Positions 12,554 to 24,513 are shown, counted from the first letter of the stretch. The stretch: DNA of 64,000 bases from Spinacia oleracea (GCF_020520425.1 NC_079487.1:125386385-125450384); one strand, 5' to 3'. The notes: generated by a model from the sequence alone, not told the origin. Program-made: numbers and translations.

Positions 12554-14810
12554 TCGGTCGGTCCAGGTTGGATATTGTTTTATATTATGGGAGAAAAAAG
12601 CCGGCAAAATTGGAGAAATGTCCGTCCAGAGTATCAATGCGTTTTTTTTTGCTTGCCGGCGTTTCGGTACATCTAACGTTTTTCTTTCTTTTTTTAATTT
12701 TACTTTTTGTATTTTGTGATGTTTTTTAAAATCTTTTTTGGACGGAAAATTATAGGATTACTTAATTATGATACTAAAATTAGCTTAAGAATTCCTTTAA
12801 TTTCCACTGTAAAGTAATGGAACCACCCGTTTTGGATTACTTAATACTCGTACTTCGTAAGACGTTTGTTTAATTTGCATGATCAATCGTTTCAAATTAC
12901 GTAACATCTTAATTAATTAATTAATTAATTAATTAGAGTAATATTGCGTATACTACGTTATTCTTTTGACAGTTAAATCTAATGCATCACGTCTTGTACT
13001 ACTTTTTCAATATGAAAGTTATAGTCTACTCCGTATAGAGTACGTAATACTAAGTATTATATACTCGTATTAGACATAGTTTGTGATTGAATTCTCACTA
13101 ATATAACGCCTATTTAGATTGAAGGAACAAGATAGTTTGGAAATTGTTTGAGCTAGTAGAACTAACACTTTGTGTTGTGCCGGGTTAGAGATTCTTAACT
13201 TTATGAGCGAGGGATCTTATCTAGTCTATGCTATTTTCTCCATAATTCCTTAAACTAAAATATTCTACTTGTTGGGAACAAGGGAGAATTCAAATTTAAG
13301 ATATTCCGACCCTCGTAAAACCAACATATTACCGATATTTTTATAATTTTTTATGAAGCATAGGAACTTAGCTATGAACATGAATTGAGTTCGGATAGAC
13401 ATTTTTAGGGGAGACCGAAGGGTTATACAAAGTATTATTTTTATATTTTACTTTTTGGATGATTGTATTAATTGGGTTAGCTTGATGTAGTTATCTTAAA
13501 GATCTTGTTTTAAGATTTTGATCCATATGAAAGTTTTGGTTAGAAAAATAAAAAGAAATTAAGGTTTATTGAACATTGATAGTTCAACGGTTAGAGGTAT
13601 TAAATATGGGCCACATGGGCCATTGGTCTAATTTACGTCAATTCGCAAATCTTGAAAGAGGGTCCGCTGCGATTTAGTAAATCATCATGTTGAAAATTGC
13701 ATATCAATTTCTTTCCCTCGTTTTTATGTATTTTTATTTAACTTTTTTGTATACTTTTTGATGTGTCGACGTTATTCATGAGAAATGATTATCTCTTTTC
13801 CCACTAGTTTTTGTGGTCAATATTAACTCATATGAAAAAAAATAACATTATAATTATAAAGCACTTAATTGTTTGATTGGAAAAAATTACTTCAACGACT
13901 AGTGAAAATTAATTTTCTTTTTCCGTCCGTTCGATTAGTATTTGGCACTAATATAGTTTAAAATAACATATCTAGAAATAATTGAAAAACCAATTGTATT
14001 TTAAAAACCATTTGAAAATGTGACTCCGTATGAATAATGGGTGTTTGAAATTTTGAATGAATGATGTTAATGAATTCATAGACTTCCTCGACTTTCAAAT
14101 CACGAAACAAATGAAATCACAAAAGACTTTTTATATGTAGACTTTCTTTAAAAACAAAAAAGAAAGTTCCAAATAATCACTCTTTAAGAAAAAGAAAAAA
14201 AAACAAAAAAAAACAGTACACTCTGTTAATTTCTAACCAAGTAATATAATAATATTTCATTTTGATAAAAATAAAAAGTTCCAAATAGTGGTAGGAATTG
14301 AAGGGTATTTTAGGAAGGTAGAAAACAAAAGGATGGGAAAAAGAATATGGAGTGGGAGGCTGGACTTGTTGTGTTGTTATGATATGGAAAAGATATGAAA
14401 TGATATGATTCGGATTTAGGGAGGTGGGATTCATATCCCTTGTCTGCTATGCCAAGCAAGAAAACAACCATTTTTTATTTTGTTTTATTTTATTTTTGGT
14501 GCAAAGATTTCACAATTGTTTATAAATAATAAAATTAATAAATCCATAAAATGTTAATAAGTTTAGGTTTGATGAGATGTGCATGTTATCATGTAATCTT
14601 AATCTTAATTAAAAATACTGAAAACCATCTTCTTTTTTTCCCTTCTTTTGTAGCTAAATTCAAAAGTAGATCAAACAATAAATACTACACTATGGTTTGT
14701 GCCTTTGTGGAGGTGTGTGTGGGTTCCTCTCCTTGCAAGTAGTGACTAAACTATGCAACTAGATAACACTTCTATATACTTCATGCTCTTTTTGTTTAAG
14801 GGAAAAAATA
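12554..14810. other. Response-regulator 3' region and AT-rich intergenic DNA
   Basis: The first few hundred bases are the likely 3' untranslated region. A TTAA microsatellite (seven units) lies at 12909-12936. The rest is AT-rich with no supported gene; the ORFs at 14177-14434 and 14551-14742 are low-complexity readings. Confidence 0.6.
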
Positions 14811-14819
14811 TACTTTATA

Positions 14820-15151
14820 CGAAAATGATAAAGGTCGCAACATGCGACCTTTAAGCCGTGTCACAATGATAACATGACATGCTTATGTGTCATGATTTAA
14901 ATTGGAAACTAAAATATATAACATATTTTATATGTTAATAAAAAGATAGTAAAATCTTAATATTCTAATTTGTTTCCTTCTTTATATCGAGTACCTTATT
15001 TACAAATTTTCATAGTAAAAATATTGCATTGATAGTAAAAATATTCCGCTGACACATTTCCTACGTGTCGCCTATATGTACCAATTAAATTATGACACGT
15101 AAGATTGCGACAACTAAATGTTGCCGCAACTTGCGACCTTTATCATCACCC
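14820..15151. mobile_element. MULE-type MITE with 9-bp duplication
   Basis: A 332-bp non-coding element. The ends are inverted repeats: the left reads GATAAAGGTCGCAA and the right reads its near-complement TTGCGACCTTTATC. It is flanked by a perfect 9-bp direct repeat TACTTTATA (14811-14819 and 15152-15160), the duplication length typical of Mutator-like elements. It carries no coding capacity, so it would be mobilised in trans. Confidence 0.8.
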
Positions 15152-15339
15152 TACTTTATATATTATTTTGGTTATTCGAGGTGTTAATGAAATTTTATGT
15201 TAATCAGCGACCCTTATATTGTATTCATATGCTAAAATAAAGACTTTTGCATGTAAAATGTGCATTATCAACGAAACTCTATCTCCAACAAAACTTATTT
15301 GTGAAATTCTAATCTTATTTGATTTAGTAAATAAAACGC

Positions 15340-16260
15340 TAAGTAGTGGTTCTTGAGTCGATGAGATTGACTCATCTATTCAATGTTTGTAAAGTCTCCA
15401 ATAAGATCATGACATTATCTCAAATTTAGACTCGTAATAGTCTTTTTAGAATATACTGTGTAATATTTTTTCGTAATTAAGAAATAAGATTTTATTGAAA
15501 CGTTCTTCTCCTAGATAAGCCACGTACGTACATCACGTCATACTTTTGGGAATGGGGAAGGAAGAAGGATAAGGGTATCGCCCATCCCCAAAAAATTCAC
15601 ACCAACTACATATCTAAATTAGGCTAAGTGCTACTTTGTTATATCACACCTTAAATGTAAAAACGAATATTGACATGACGGAAAATACGAAAAGTGACGG
15701 CTATCGCCCCTAGTATGTGACTAATTACCCTATTAGTGATGATAAGGCTGACCTTCCCAAGCCGAAATTCCTTTTGATATCGAACCCAAGACCTTGGAGT
15801 CATAATATAAAACCGTATTGATTGAGTAACTGCACCAAGTATACTTTATTATATCACCATCAGACATTAAAACACTCAAGTATTGGTTCTCGAGTCGATG
15901 AGATTGAAATAAACATGCATCACATTACCCGTTAGTTGACTCTAACTATTCAATGTTTAGCAATGTTTCTAAGAAGATCGTAATTTGATCTCAAATATTG
16001 GATTCATAACAATACTTTTAAGGATACTTTAAGTTTTTCTAAAAAGAGATAAACTCTATTGAACAGATACTTCTCACCGAATAAAGAGAATCTACACTCC
16101 TAAAAATCTAAAATACCCTTAATAATGACACTAGATACAACTTCGTTTGGTATACTATCAAGCATTAAATGTTTAAAAGGATATCAACGTGGCAAAAAAT
16201 ACGAAAAGCGACGAAAATTGGGCCTAGTACGTGATTGGTTACCCTATTGGGCGATGATAA
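15340..16260 (+). repeat. Degenerate tandem duplication
   Basis: Two diverged copies of a block lie about 515-540 bp apart. GAGTCGATGAGATTG occurs near 15355 and again near 15892, and AAAATACGAAAAG near 15684 and again near 16196. Intervening words keep the same order (TATTCAATGTTT, GATCATGAC versus GATCGTAAT). The first copy also holds a B-box-like word on the minus strand (TTGGGTTCGATATC, about 15777-15791), so a tRNA-related repeat may be part of the unit. No coding is seen. Confidence 0.55.
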
Positions 16261-16430
16261 GGGTGGCCGGGCCGCCGGGGCAAGGCATGTGGTTTTAGGG
16301 GAAGAAGGTGGGTCGGGAGAGCGGGTATTTAAAACAGCCAAAAAGGCCGCCAAAATGTAGAGAACCAAAAGGGGAGGCCCGGAGGGGTCCTGGTGTTGTC
16401 CCAGGCAGTATCCCCTTTTGGTTGGCAACA
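16250..16430. other. GC-rich island inside AT-rich DNA
   Basis: About 180 bp is strikingly G-rich (GGTGGCCGGGCCGCCGGGG and following) where the flanks are about 70% AT. It sits at the end of the second copy of the tandem duplication and does not match the first copy there. Short ORFs on both strands are simple consequences of the composition. Origin unknown; inserted repeat or an assembly problem are both possible. Confidence 0.4.
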
Positions 16431-17084
16431 ATATATCCTGTTTTGCAATTTGATTGTATTTATTTTGTCCATATTTTCTTTGGAATTTTTGTGGCAACTA
16501 CTTTTTTTGTCACCCAAATCTTGTATCTTAAATTAAAGTTTACAAAAACTACCTAACATTATTAAACAGCTTTCAACATTACTTCTTGTTCACCAATAAC
16601 TACATGCTTATCTCTTCTTAATTATTTATTTATTATAATAATAATATTTTATTATTATAGAAGTATAATCCTATTTTTTATTATTGATATTGATCTACTT
16701 TCATAGATTCTGTTTCTGACCAAAAAGATTTTACACGGGGTCGGGAAATCTACCTTTAATATTCTTACTTGTGTGATTTCTAAAAGGTCAATACATTTAT
16801 TACTCCACAAAGTAAAAAACTGGTCATACCTCATACGGAGTACGTGATAAAAGATGGTCATAGTTGACTTTTGACTCATTTTTTTTTATATATTAATTTA
16901 TCGATAAAAAAAAAATCATACGGTATTTAGTCCCTCCTTTCTTAATTGTTTGCTCCGTTGCATTGTCAAAGTTTAAAAAGTTTGATCTTTTTTTATGCGT
17001 AAAAAGCTTGACCATTAATTCTCAATAACCTACAAGAAATAATATAGCAATGTGAGATCTTGTTAAACTTGGTTCAATTATTGT
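16431..17084. other. AT-rich DNA, no gene seen
   Basis: Nothing supported. A one-sided Stowaway-like end (GTCCCTCCTTTCTTAATTG) starts near 16930 without a matching partner. Confidence 0.5.
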
Positions 17085-17300
17085 TCAATGTATGCGAGAG
17101 TGTTTGGAGGCAAAAAGAGCTTTTTGGAGTGAATTAGAAGTTTGACCTTTAGAAAAAACTAATTTGAAGTGTTTGGTTAGGAGAGGTTTGAAAAAGAGTT
17201 TTGGGGTGAAAAAACTAATTTTGAAAAAGCTCATTGTATGAGCTTTTTGCAATTAGAGGTTTGAGAAAGTGAATGAAAATTACTATTTTGTCCTACCATT
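17085..17300 (+). repeat. Dispersed AT-rich repeat (copy 2)
   Basis: Diverged partner, in the opposite orientation, of the repeat that interrupts the LINE at 2760-2990. It contains GTGTTTGG...GTTTGGTTAGGAG, then GAAAAAGCTCATTG and AGAGGTTTGAGAAAGTG. No coding, no clear ends. Confidence 0.55.
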
Positions 17301-17470
17301 GCCTATAATTAGTTAATTACAACGACTACTAACCTTGGTACCCTACATTATTTTTTCTCCTAAAAACATTACTCACACTTCCTTCTTCATTCACCCTATT
17401 TGATAGACTCGTTTTTTGTTGTAATGAATTTTATATTAGTACTTTGAAGCAAATGAAAGTTATTATAATC

Positions 17471-17645
17471 CAGTAGCGGATCCAGAAATTTGAGATAGTG
17501 GGGTCACTATTTAAAAATTGACGAAACTTTCACTAAAATTATTTATTTTTTAAAAAAAAATTGAAATTTTAACTAAAAAAAAAAGAAAAAAAAAAATTCA
17601 AGTGGGGTCAAGGACCCCACTGAGGGCACCGTGGCTCCGCCACTG
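17471..17645. mobile_element. hAT-type MITE with 8-bp duplication
   Basis: A 175-bp element. The left end is CAGTAGCGGATCCA and the right end is its near-complement TGGCTCCGCCACTG. It is bracketed by a perfect 8-bp direct repeat TTATAATC (17463-17470 and 17646-17653), the hAT duplication length. The body is A-rich with a short internal inverted repeat around GTGGGGTCA/GACCCCAC. Non-coding. Confidence 0.9.
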
Positions 17646-17902
17646 TTATAATCATGCTTGTAACATCATTAGTATACTTCTCTATTTGCAAATTATATAA
17701 TTTTTAATTTTTAAATTAAGAATAATTATTTTTAAAAAAAAGTTGTTTTATTTATTCAATATTTATTCAAAAAAATAAAAGAGAAAATAATTAACATAAT
17801 AAATATTAATCTTTGTCGAGTGCACTCTTGCTAAGTTGCTAGTCTAGGGCCTCTAGGCTTACCACTTTTGTTACTCCGTATGTAGCATCTAACAAGAGGA
17901 AA

Positions 17903-18483
17903 TCAAATTTGACCCCCGCGATCCCAAAACTATCAGTGTTTTTTGGGCACCCCCGACCCCTGGTGTTGTTAAAATCAATTTTGACGGTTCTGTTCGTAAC
18001 AACTCAGGATCAGCCGGGGTTGTAATTAGAGATAGTCAGGGTAATAATATCATTCGTCGTACGTACAACCTGGGAAAATCATCTCCGATACTTGCAGAAG
18101 CAATTGCTCTCCGCAACAGCCTGTTGCTAGGCTATGGATTTTAATTTCCGTCATATTTTCATTGAAGGTGATAACTTATTAATTATTAATCTTTTGCAGG
18201 ATAAATCTAGTTGTCCTTGGAAGATTCGCGTGTTAATGGATGATATAAAGAAAATGATGTCTCACTTCGAACATGTTGATTCTCGTCATGTGTATCGGGA
18301 AGCCAATCGTGCGGCTGATTATTTTGCCTCCTTAGGTCACCAAGTTCAGACACACCAAGATATTGACCCTTACGTAGACCACAAGTTTTCTTATTTTATT
18401 TCTTTAGATAAGTTAGGTTACAGTTTTGAGAGAAGATTTTCCTAACTTTCGTGTATCTTCCCTTTTTAAAAAAAAAAAAAAAG
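17903..18483 (+). mobile_element. 5'-truncated L1 LINE with poly-A tail
   Basis: Only the 3' end of an L1-type LINE remains: the RNase H-like domain (INFDGSVRNNSGSAGVVIRD, IFIEGDN, HVYREANRAADYFASLGH), a stop at 18443, a short 3' tail and a poly-A run (about 18470-18482). A perfect 12-bp duplication AACAAGAGGAAA flanks it (17891-17902 and 18484-18495), the mark of target-primed reverse transcription with 5' truncation. The domain is nearly open, with one frame break near 18130, so the insertion is younger than the LINE at 2.1 kb. Confidence 0.92.
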
Positions 18484-18495
18484 AACAAGAGGAAA

Positions 18496-19437
18496 CACCA
18501 TCGTTCTACTCCGTATTTGCTGAGACCGTTTAGGAAATTGTCCAAATATAAGCAACAAAATGATGGGCCTCAAACCCATGTTCGAATGATACTAAATTAG
18601 TTAATTGGTTAATTACAAAGCTTCAAACTTTGAATAAATTGGACCAGGGTTTAACCCATTATCTCAGTCTGGCTATATTTTGTTGCGCTCATTAGCAACT
18701 TCTTTCACAATCTACACTCCCTATCCAAAGCCCATTATTCACTGTCAAAATCGGAAGTGGTTTTTAGTTCACGTTTAAATTTCCGAAGTGCAAGGCAAAA
18801 AGATTTAATGCAAATTTGACGTATACACGGTATACTTTTACAAACTTACTCCAAAATTTAGGACTAGGACTTCAATTGTTCTATACTCTTTCAATCTTTC
18901 TTTCTTTCTTTAACAACGTTGGCTTGTTTTTTTTACTTACAATCGCGTCTTCTAATTTATTTTATTTTGTACATATATATTGTATATAATGTATATAATG
19001 TATATAAAAAACACCACGTAACAAATAAAACAAAAAGACTAATACATTTTGCTAATAAAAGCAAACATATGAAGTATAAGTTTGAGTAAGTTTCTAACCT
19101 CACGTCCTAGATATTTAAGTAATTTGTTAGTTTTAATTGAACTTATTCGAACTTATTCAAATTAGAAATAAGGGGAGTACAATGTTTATCTAACTTTAAA
19201 TGAACTCTATAATTTGCCAAAAAAATTTAAAAGGCGGATAGAACATAACCCATTTGCTAAAGTTTCAAAGAACAGGCCTTCCATGAGACTACGATTCGAC
19301 GAAAGGCATAATTAATGGAGGTTTATCGAGGTTAGTCTTCAAAACTTTTGGACGTCCACCGGAACTAAGTCCTTTTCTATGAGAAGAAGGTCATGAGTTG
19401 GCAAATGCAAATTAGCAACTAGTATAAGCATTGTTAA
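18496..19437. other. Intergenic DNA, no gene seen
   Basis: AT-rich sequence. Loosely inverted words around GCAACAAAATG (about 18554) and CATTTTGTTGC-like sequence near 18677 may be the ends of a decayed repeat. Nothing coding. Confidence 0.5.
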
Positions 19438-19439
19438 TA

Positions 19440-19766
19440 CTCCCTCCGTCCCGGAATACTCGACCCGGTTTGACCGGCACAGAGTTTAAGGGACTTGAAT
19501 TGACTTATTTAGTTTAATAGGTAGTAGTTGATAGTGGGGTATTATTTTAATGTAGTTAGTGGGAAATATGTAAGGAGGTGGGGTTGGGGGAGAGTAGGGG
19601 TTGAATTTTTAATTATTTTTTGTATGGAGTAGGGGTAGGTGGGTTAATAGGGGTGGAGTGAGAAATAATATAATATTGTTAGAATATTTCCATTTTTAGA
19701 AACAGGTCAAGTATTAAGGGACAACCCGATAAGGAAAACAGGTCAAGTATTCCGGGACGGAGGGAG
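19440..19766. mobile_element. Stowaway MITE, family A
   Basis: A 327-bp element with long terminal inverted repeats (CTCCCTCCGTCCCGGAATAC at the left, its complement at the right), flanked by TA (19438-19439, 19767-19768). It is nearly identical along its length to the copies at 52929 and 55015, and to a shortened copy at 23292. That implies recent amplification. Non-coding. Confidence 0.93.
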
Positions 19767-20020
19767 TACATTGTATGTCGAATTTCCCACTAAATCCACT
19801 AGTAAGAATGCAGTCAAGTGGTGCAATGTTACTAAAGAAGGCCCCGAGAAAATGACATGTACCTTCACCACTTAAATAAACTGTCCATTAGTCTCTATTA
19901 TATGGTTATACCTAAGTCTATTTCACATAAATGAAATCACAGTTGGTCGAGCTAGCCAAGTTTGAAGATGATTGCACGTACATATATAAGTATAACTCAT
20001 TACTTACACAACTAGGCCGG

Positions 20021-20128
20021 AGAGTGGGGGATAGCTCAGTTGGTTAGAGCTTCCCTCCCGGTTTCAGGTGATCTGAGATCGGTTCTCATCCCCACCATTG
20101 TGGCTCATTTGCACAAAAAAAAAATTGT
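20021..20128 (+). mobile_element. tRNA-derived SINE with 13-bp duplication
   Basis: A short SINE of about 108 bp. The head resembles a tRNA, with A box TAGCTCAGTTGGTTAGAGC and B box GATCGGTTCTCATCC. The 3' end ATTGTGGCTCATTTGCACA and an A tract follow directly. A perfect 13-bp duplication ACAACTAGGCCGG flanks it (20008-20020 and 20129-20141). The anticodon arm is not tRNA-like, so this is not a working tRNA gene. Confidence 0.9.
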
Positions 20129-20141
20129 ACAACTAGGCCGG

Positions 20142-20689
20142 GCCGTAGGGCTAGCTGCTAACAAGTTAAGCTGGGCCGAGCTATGGCTCGTACCAAGCCA
20201 GTGAAGCCACCAACTCAACACAATTTCAAAAGCTTGAGCTTTTCATGTTACAAATTCTCAGTTTGGCTAGGCTAGTTAGACAGCTAGAGCTAGCCCTAGG
20301 CCGAGGCGCCGAGCCAAGTTCCAACAGTTTAAGCATAACTAAGAACATATTATTTCAAGTTAAAGAATAACTAGCGTGTGATATTAATTTATGGAAAATG
20401 ATATGTGCAACCCTAAAAGCTACCTATAAGAAGCTAAAAATGAAAACATTAACTTATATTGAGTAATAAAAATTATTTACACCTTTTGTATTGAATTAAT
20501 TCTAATTTAGAAAATGCATGTATGTTTAATTAAAGGTTGTATATATCATTACCCTTAATTTATACTTCGTACTACGTACATTTTAGTACGTTCACAAACT
20601 TTTTAAACTGATCTCTAGTGTACCCTTAATTAAAGGTTTTGTCATTTCAAGTCTCAAGTTGAGCTCTGATGTACTTGGTTTTGTGCTCT
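20142..20689. other. Intergenic DNA with GGCC-rich repeat
   Basis: The part at 20142-20320 is rich in words such as GGCCGAGC, TAGCTAG and GGCTCG and looks like a degraded dispersed repeat. The rest is AT-rich. No gene. Confidence 0.4.
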
Positions 20690-20692
20690 TAA

Positions 20693-21046
20693 GAGCAACA
20701 TCAACACTAAGTCTTAAGATTTGAATTTTGCTGACATGTCATATGACTCAGCTAGTCTTAAGATTACATATATCAATTTGTAGCATTGAAGTGAGATAAT
20801 CTTAATAAAGTCTTAAATGGAGTCTTGAAAAACTAAGACTCAACTTAAGACTCAATGTGTGAATTAAATAAAATAAAAAATTAAAGATGTTATATTATTT
20901 GAGATGTTTTAAATGAGTTTGAGGGGTGAAGAGCTAAATTTGAATGAGTTTGAAAAAGTCTTACCAAAATTTAATTAATTAAATATTAGTGGAAAGCTGA
21001 AATTGCATATGAAAAAAGTGTTAAGATAAGACCCCTAATATTGCTC
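20693..21046. mobile_element. Tourist-type MITE (PIF/Harbinger)
   Basis: A 354-bp element whose ends are inverted (GAGCAACATCAACACTAAGT at the left; the right end reads ...CCCTAATATTGCTC), flanked by the trinucleotide TAA (20690-20692 and 21047-21049). A TAA/TTA duplication fits Tourist elements. AAGTCTTAA-like words repeat inside. Non-coding; the ends have diverged. Confidence 0.65.
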
Positions 21047-21049
21047 TAA

Positions 21050-23289
21050 GTCTCAAGTTGAGCTCGAATAATTTCAAGCACGTTAGGCCCATTATTCCCT
21101 ATATACGAAGTGCAAGCTTGGTTTATAAGAAGTTGACTTTAAAAATACAAATAAAAACAGGATCATGACCTTTTTTGTCTGGCAAACTTTTGCTAGCTGC
21201 TCTATTTTGCATTTTGAAACAAGAATTTTGCATAGGAAAAAAAACTCGTGAAACTAACAAAAATAAAAATTAAGGTATATTCGACTCAATTTCAAAAAGT
21301 ATATAAAAAGTCAAGTTGGGGCCTGTTAAAGTTAAGAGATATATGAAATGGGCCTGGGCAATTCAATAAGGAGGATAAGAGTTCGGTCCACTTATAATTC
21401 CAATATGGGTTTCACACTAAAACCAATTGACAATAGTGGGAGTGACTCCACAAGCTTATAAGGTGATATTTTATTTTATCTTTCTCCAATGTGGGACAAC
21501 TCACATGTGTACGAGTTTCAACAGGGATAAATCACAACTCTCTTAAAAGGCTGCATGTTTCAGAGTTATACACGGGAAGACATTTTACAATACAAGATTT
21601 ATTCAATGACTGTAATTTTCAATAAAAGAAAACCTTAAGTTTATTCAGTTTGTTATGTATTTATATTGTAGACGTATGATGCTTTATTAATAAAGTAATT
21701 TTACCTTTAAAAAACAGAAGTTAGGATCAATCCTAAGTCATCCAACTGGAAATAGACTTAGAGTGATTTGAGAGGTACACTCACAATTACAAACCATTTA
21801 CATCGTATTCCTTTCGAGATAATTGAACCAATCATAATTACAACAAGAGAAACAATGAACGAACTTGTATTATAATCTAATCAATCATTCACAAAATAGG
21901 TAAACAATAAGGAAGAATAAGCTATGGGTCAATAATTCAAAACAAGTGATGAATTCTTGGGCATAATGGATGAGTGAGGTAGGTGTGTTTTCTAGAGCCT
22001 ATTTATTATTAATTGTAGTTTTCATAAAAGAGAGTGGTTTAACCAAAATTTAATTAGCTTCTATGTGACTAAACTAAACTAATCCAACAAAATCCAAAAC
22101 TTTCCTTGTAAAGGTTTTAAATTGGCCAAAAAATTGTTTAAACATTAAATCCATGTTTGTTACAACGACCCTATTATTGACTTTCATAGGCAAACATTAT
22201 AAATAAATAAAAGTGTGCTTAAAAATCCTAACCATTTAACAAAATCCGTGAATCCTCTTGTTTCAAATTCTCACCTAATTCATGACATCCAAATGATACA
22301 ATGCAATTGACTAAACATAGTAAAATGCATATTTTATAATACGAATTTGGAACACCAATATTTTATTTTCGGGTATATTTGGAGATAAGTGTACTCTACT
22401 ATCCTATAGTGTGTTTTTACTCATTTGATTAGTTTTGCTCATGGACAATTTAAATTAACAAAACTTATAAAATGAGTGAAAAACAACATTGAATACAATT
22501 AAAGATGGTTGTGGGTCGTGTTGGGCCATATCTTGTGTCGAGTCCACGTGTCTTAATCCTGAATAGGCCCGACCCTGCTCGAGCATGACCCACAATTTCG
22601 TACCCGTGCTGCATGTGCCGTGCTATTTTCATGATAGGTTATGTCGTGCCTTGAGTTGTCCCAACCGAATCCCATCTTTAACACATTATAACCTATTAGA
22701 GATACCCGAAAATAAAATACATTTATTTTAATTTGTACAAACTTGGGATATGACTGTCCTAGAAATTTAAGATATTTTTCAAGAAAATTACGATTAAAGT
22801 TTGTTATAGTAGTCTAAGGAATTGGAATCTTGACTTTTGTTTGTTGTTTTCCGAATGTCAAATGTGAATTGACATTAGCTACACATACGGTAAGAACAAG
22901 AAGACAATTGAGAGTTCTAGAAGCTAACAAAGAGATTCACAAGATGTAATTGTTAATGCAATTTCATAATTTTGACTTTGTTAGGTATGTCAAACTGTCT
23001 AAGTACTACGTATAAACTTACCGTTGAATACTAATACAAACAACTTAATATGTACAACCCCTTTGTTTCCTTGCCAAAACTAGGGTCTCCATCTTTCACA
23101 ATCGTGTAGGATAAAAATTGTGTTACAGAAAGTCGTAATATTCCTTCGATCGTTTGTTCTTTAGGGTACCATGCATGGTCTAAAATATGGAGTAAATTGT
23201 ATTTGTATTTATGCGGAATAATTTTACGAGATCCATAATAAAATCAGACGCCCCTTAATTTTTAATTACTAGTTTGCTACCTTCTTATA
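21050..23289. other. Intergenic DNA with degraded repeats
   Basis: No gene seen. The stretch at 21310-21545 has LTR-like words (CCAATGTGGGACAACTCAC) and may be a fossil LTR fragment. The stretch at 22500-22680 is GC-rich (TGTTGGGCCATA, GGCCCGACCCTG) and resembles the GC-rich repeat at 40.6 kb. The remainder is AT-rich. Confidence 0.45.
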
Positions 23290-23291
23290 TA

Positions 23292-23581
23292 CTCCCTCCG
23301 TCCCGGAATACTCGATCCGATTTGACCGGCACAGAGTTTAAGGGACTTGAATTGACTTATTTAATTTAATAGGTAGTAGTTGATAGTGGGGTATTATTTT
23401 AATGTAGTTAGTGGGAAATATGTAAATGGGTGGGGTTGGGGAGAGTAGGGTTGAATTTTTAATTATTTTTTGTATGGAGTAGGGGGTAGGTGGGTTAATA
23501 GGGGTGGAGTGAGAAATAATATAATATTGTTAGAATATTTCCATTTTTAGAAACAGGTCAAGTATTAAGGGACGGCGGGAG
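23292..23581. mobile_element. Stowaway MITE, family A, shortened copy
   Basis: Same family as 19440, flanked by TA (23290-23291, 23582-23583) but about 37 bp shorter. The missing piece lies between two direct repeats of AGGTCAAGTATT near the right end in the full copies, so the deletion probably arose by slippage or recombination between them. The outermost right bases are still present. Confidence 0.88.
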
Positions 23582-24000
23582 TATAGCCTTTTAGAATTGT
23601 ATATTTTACACTAAGTGTTTAACAATGTAGGTTAATTGGCAAATATAACCTTGCCATACACAATTTTTGTTCTACATAGGAGGTTAAATTTACACTCTCT
23701 CACAATCTCACATTATCCTCCATACACACTCATATGTTTTAACATAGGAGAATATGAAATTGGATAACATTTTACACTCCGGTGTCAGATGGTCACTGTT
23801 TTTACGGATTTTTCATGAAATGACCCCGAGGTTTGCGTTAATGCACCAAATACCCCTAATGTTTCCCGAATGCACCAAATACCCCTGACGTTTTAAAAAA
23901 TAACACAAATGCCCTTAATGACCATTTTCCGTCCATTCCGTTAACTTTTCCGTTAACATTATTTATTTATTTATTTATTCCTTTTTTTTTTCTCTCCTCC

Positions 24001-24032
<32 letters not shown>

Positions 24033-24414
24033 CTCCTCCATTCCGTACCCAACTTCTTGTTCTTCATATTGTTCATCTTCATCCCACAAACTCGTCACAA
24101 AAAATTGAAAACTTCCTCATAATTCCCTAATTTCAGCTTCTAATCTCTCCCACCAATGTTACTAACCAAGTAACCAAAACCAACAAACAAACAACATGAA
24201 TCATAGTTCCCAAATTGGAAATAAAATTCAAATATATCATTATACAAATGGGTTTACACTGAAACAAAAACCATTTAGATTTATCTCAATCAAATAAGTG
24301 TAACAAAAACATAATCAAGCAAAATTTTTCCAGAAAAACAAACATTCTAAATAGAAAAATTGGAAAAACCCAAACACAAATTGCATTTCCTAAAATTAAT
24401 TTAAAAGATTAGAC

Positions 24415-24513
24415 CTTTAATTTGCAGTCACGAAGAGCAACAATGTCAGTGGAACGCCAACGAGAAACTCTCTTAGCTTTAGAATCCGCATTTTTACTGG
24501 AAGCACAACCCAT
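24415..24513 (-). pseudogene. Captured exon 1 of a myristoylated LRR-protein gene
   Basis: The minus strand reads 33 codons from ATG at 24513 to a GT donor right after 24415. The product starts MGCASSKNADSKAKR and continues VSRWRSTDIVALRDCKLK. This matches, from memory, the N-terminus of plant LRRC57-like leucine-rich-repeat proteins, whose first exon ends at the same KLK. The MGC start is a typical N-myristoylation/palmitoylation signal. A purine-rich leader precedes it and intron-like AT-rich sequence follows, so genomic DNA was captured, not a cDNA. Without the LRR exons it cannot make the parent protein. Confirming it needs a search for the intact parent gene. Confidence 0.7.

Noticed and set aside
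20021-20095. Possible functional tRNA gene
   Set aside because: A and B boxes are present, but the anticodon arm does not fold, a SINE tail follows directly and a 13-bp duplication flanks the unit.
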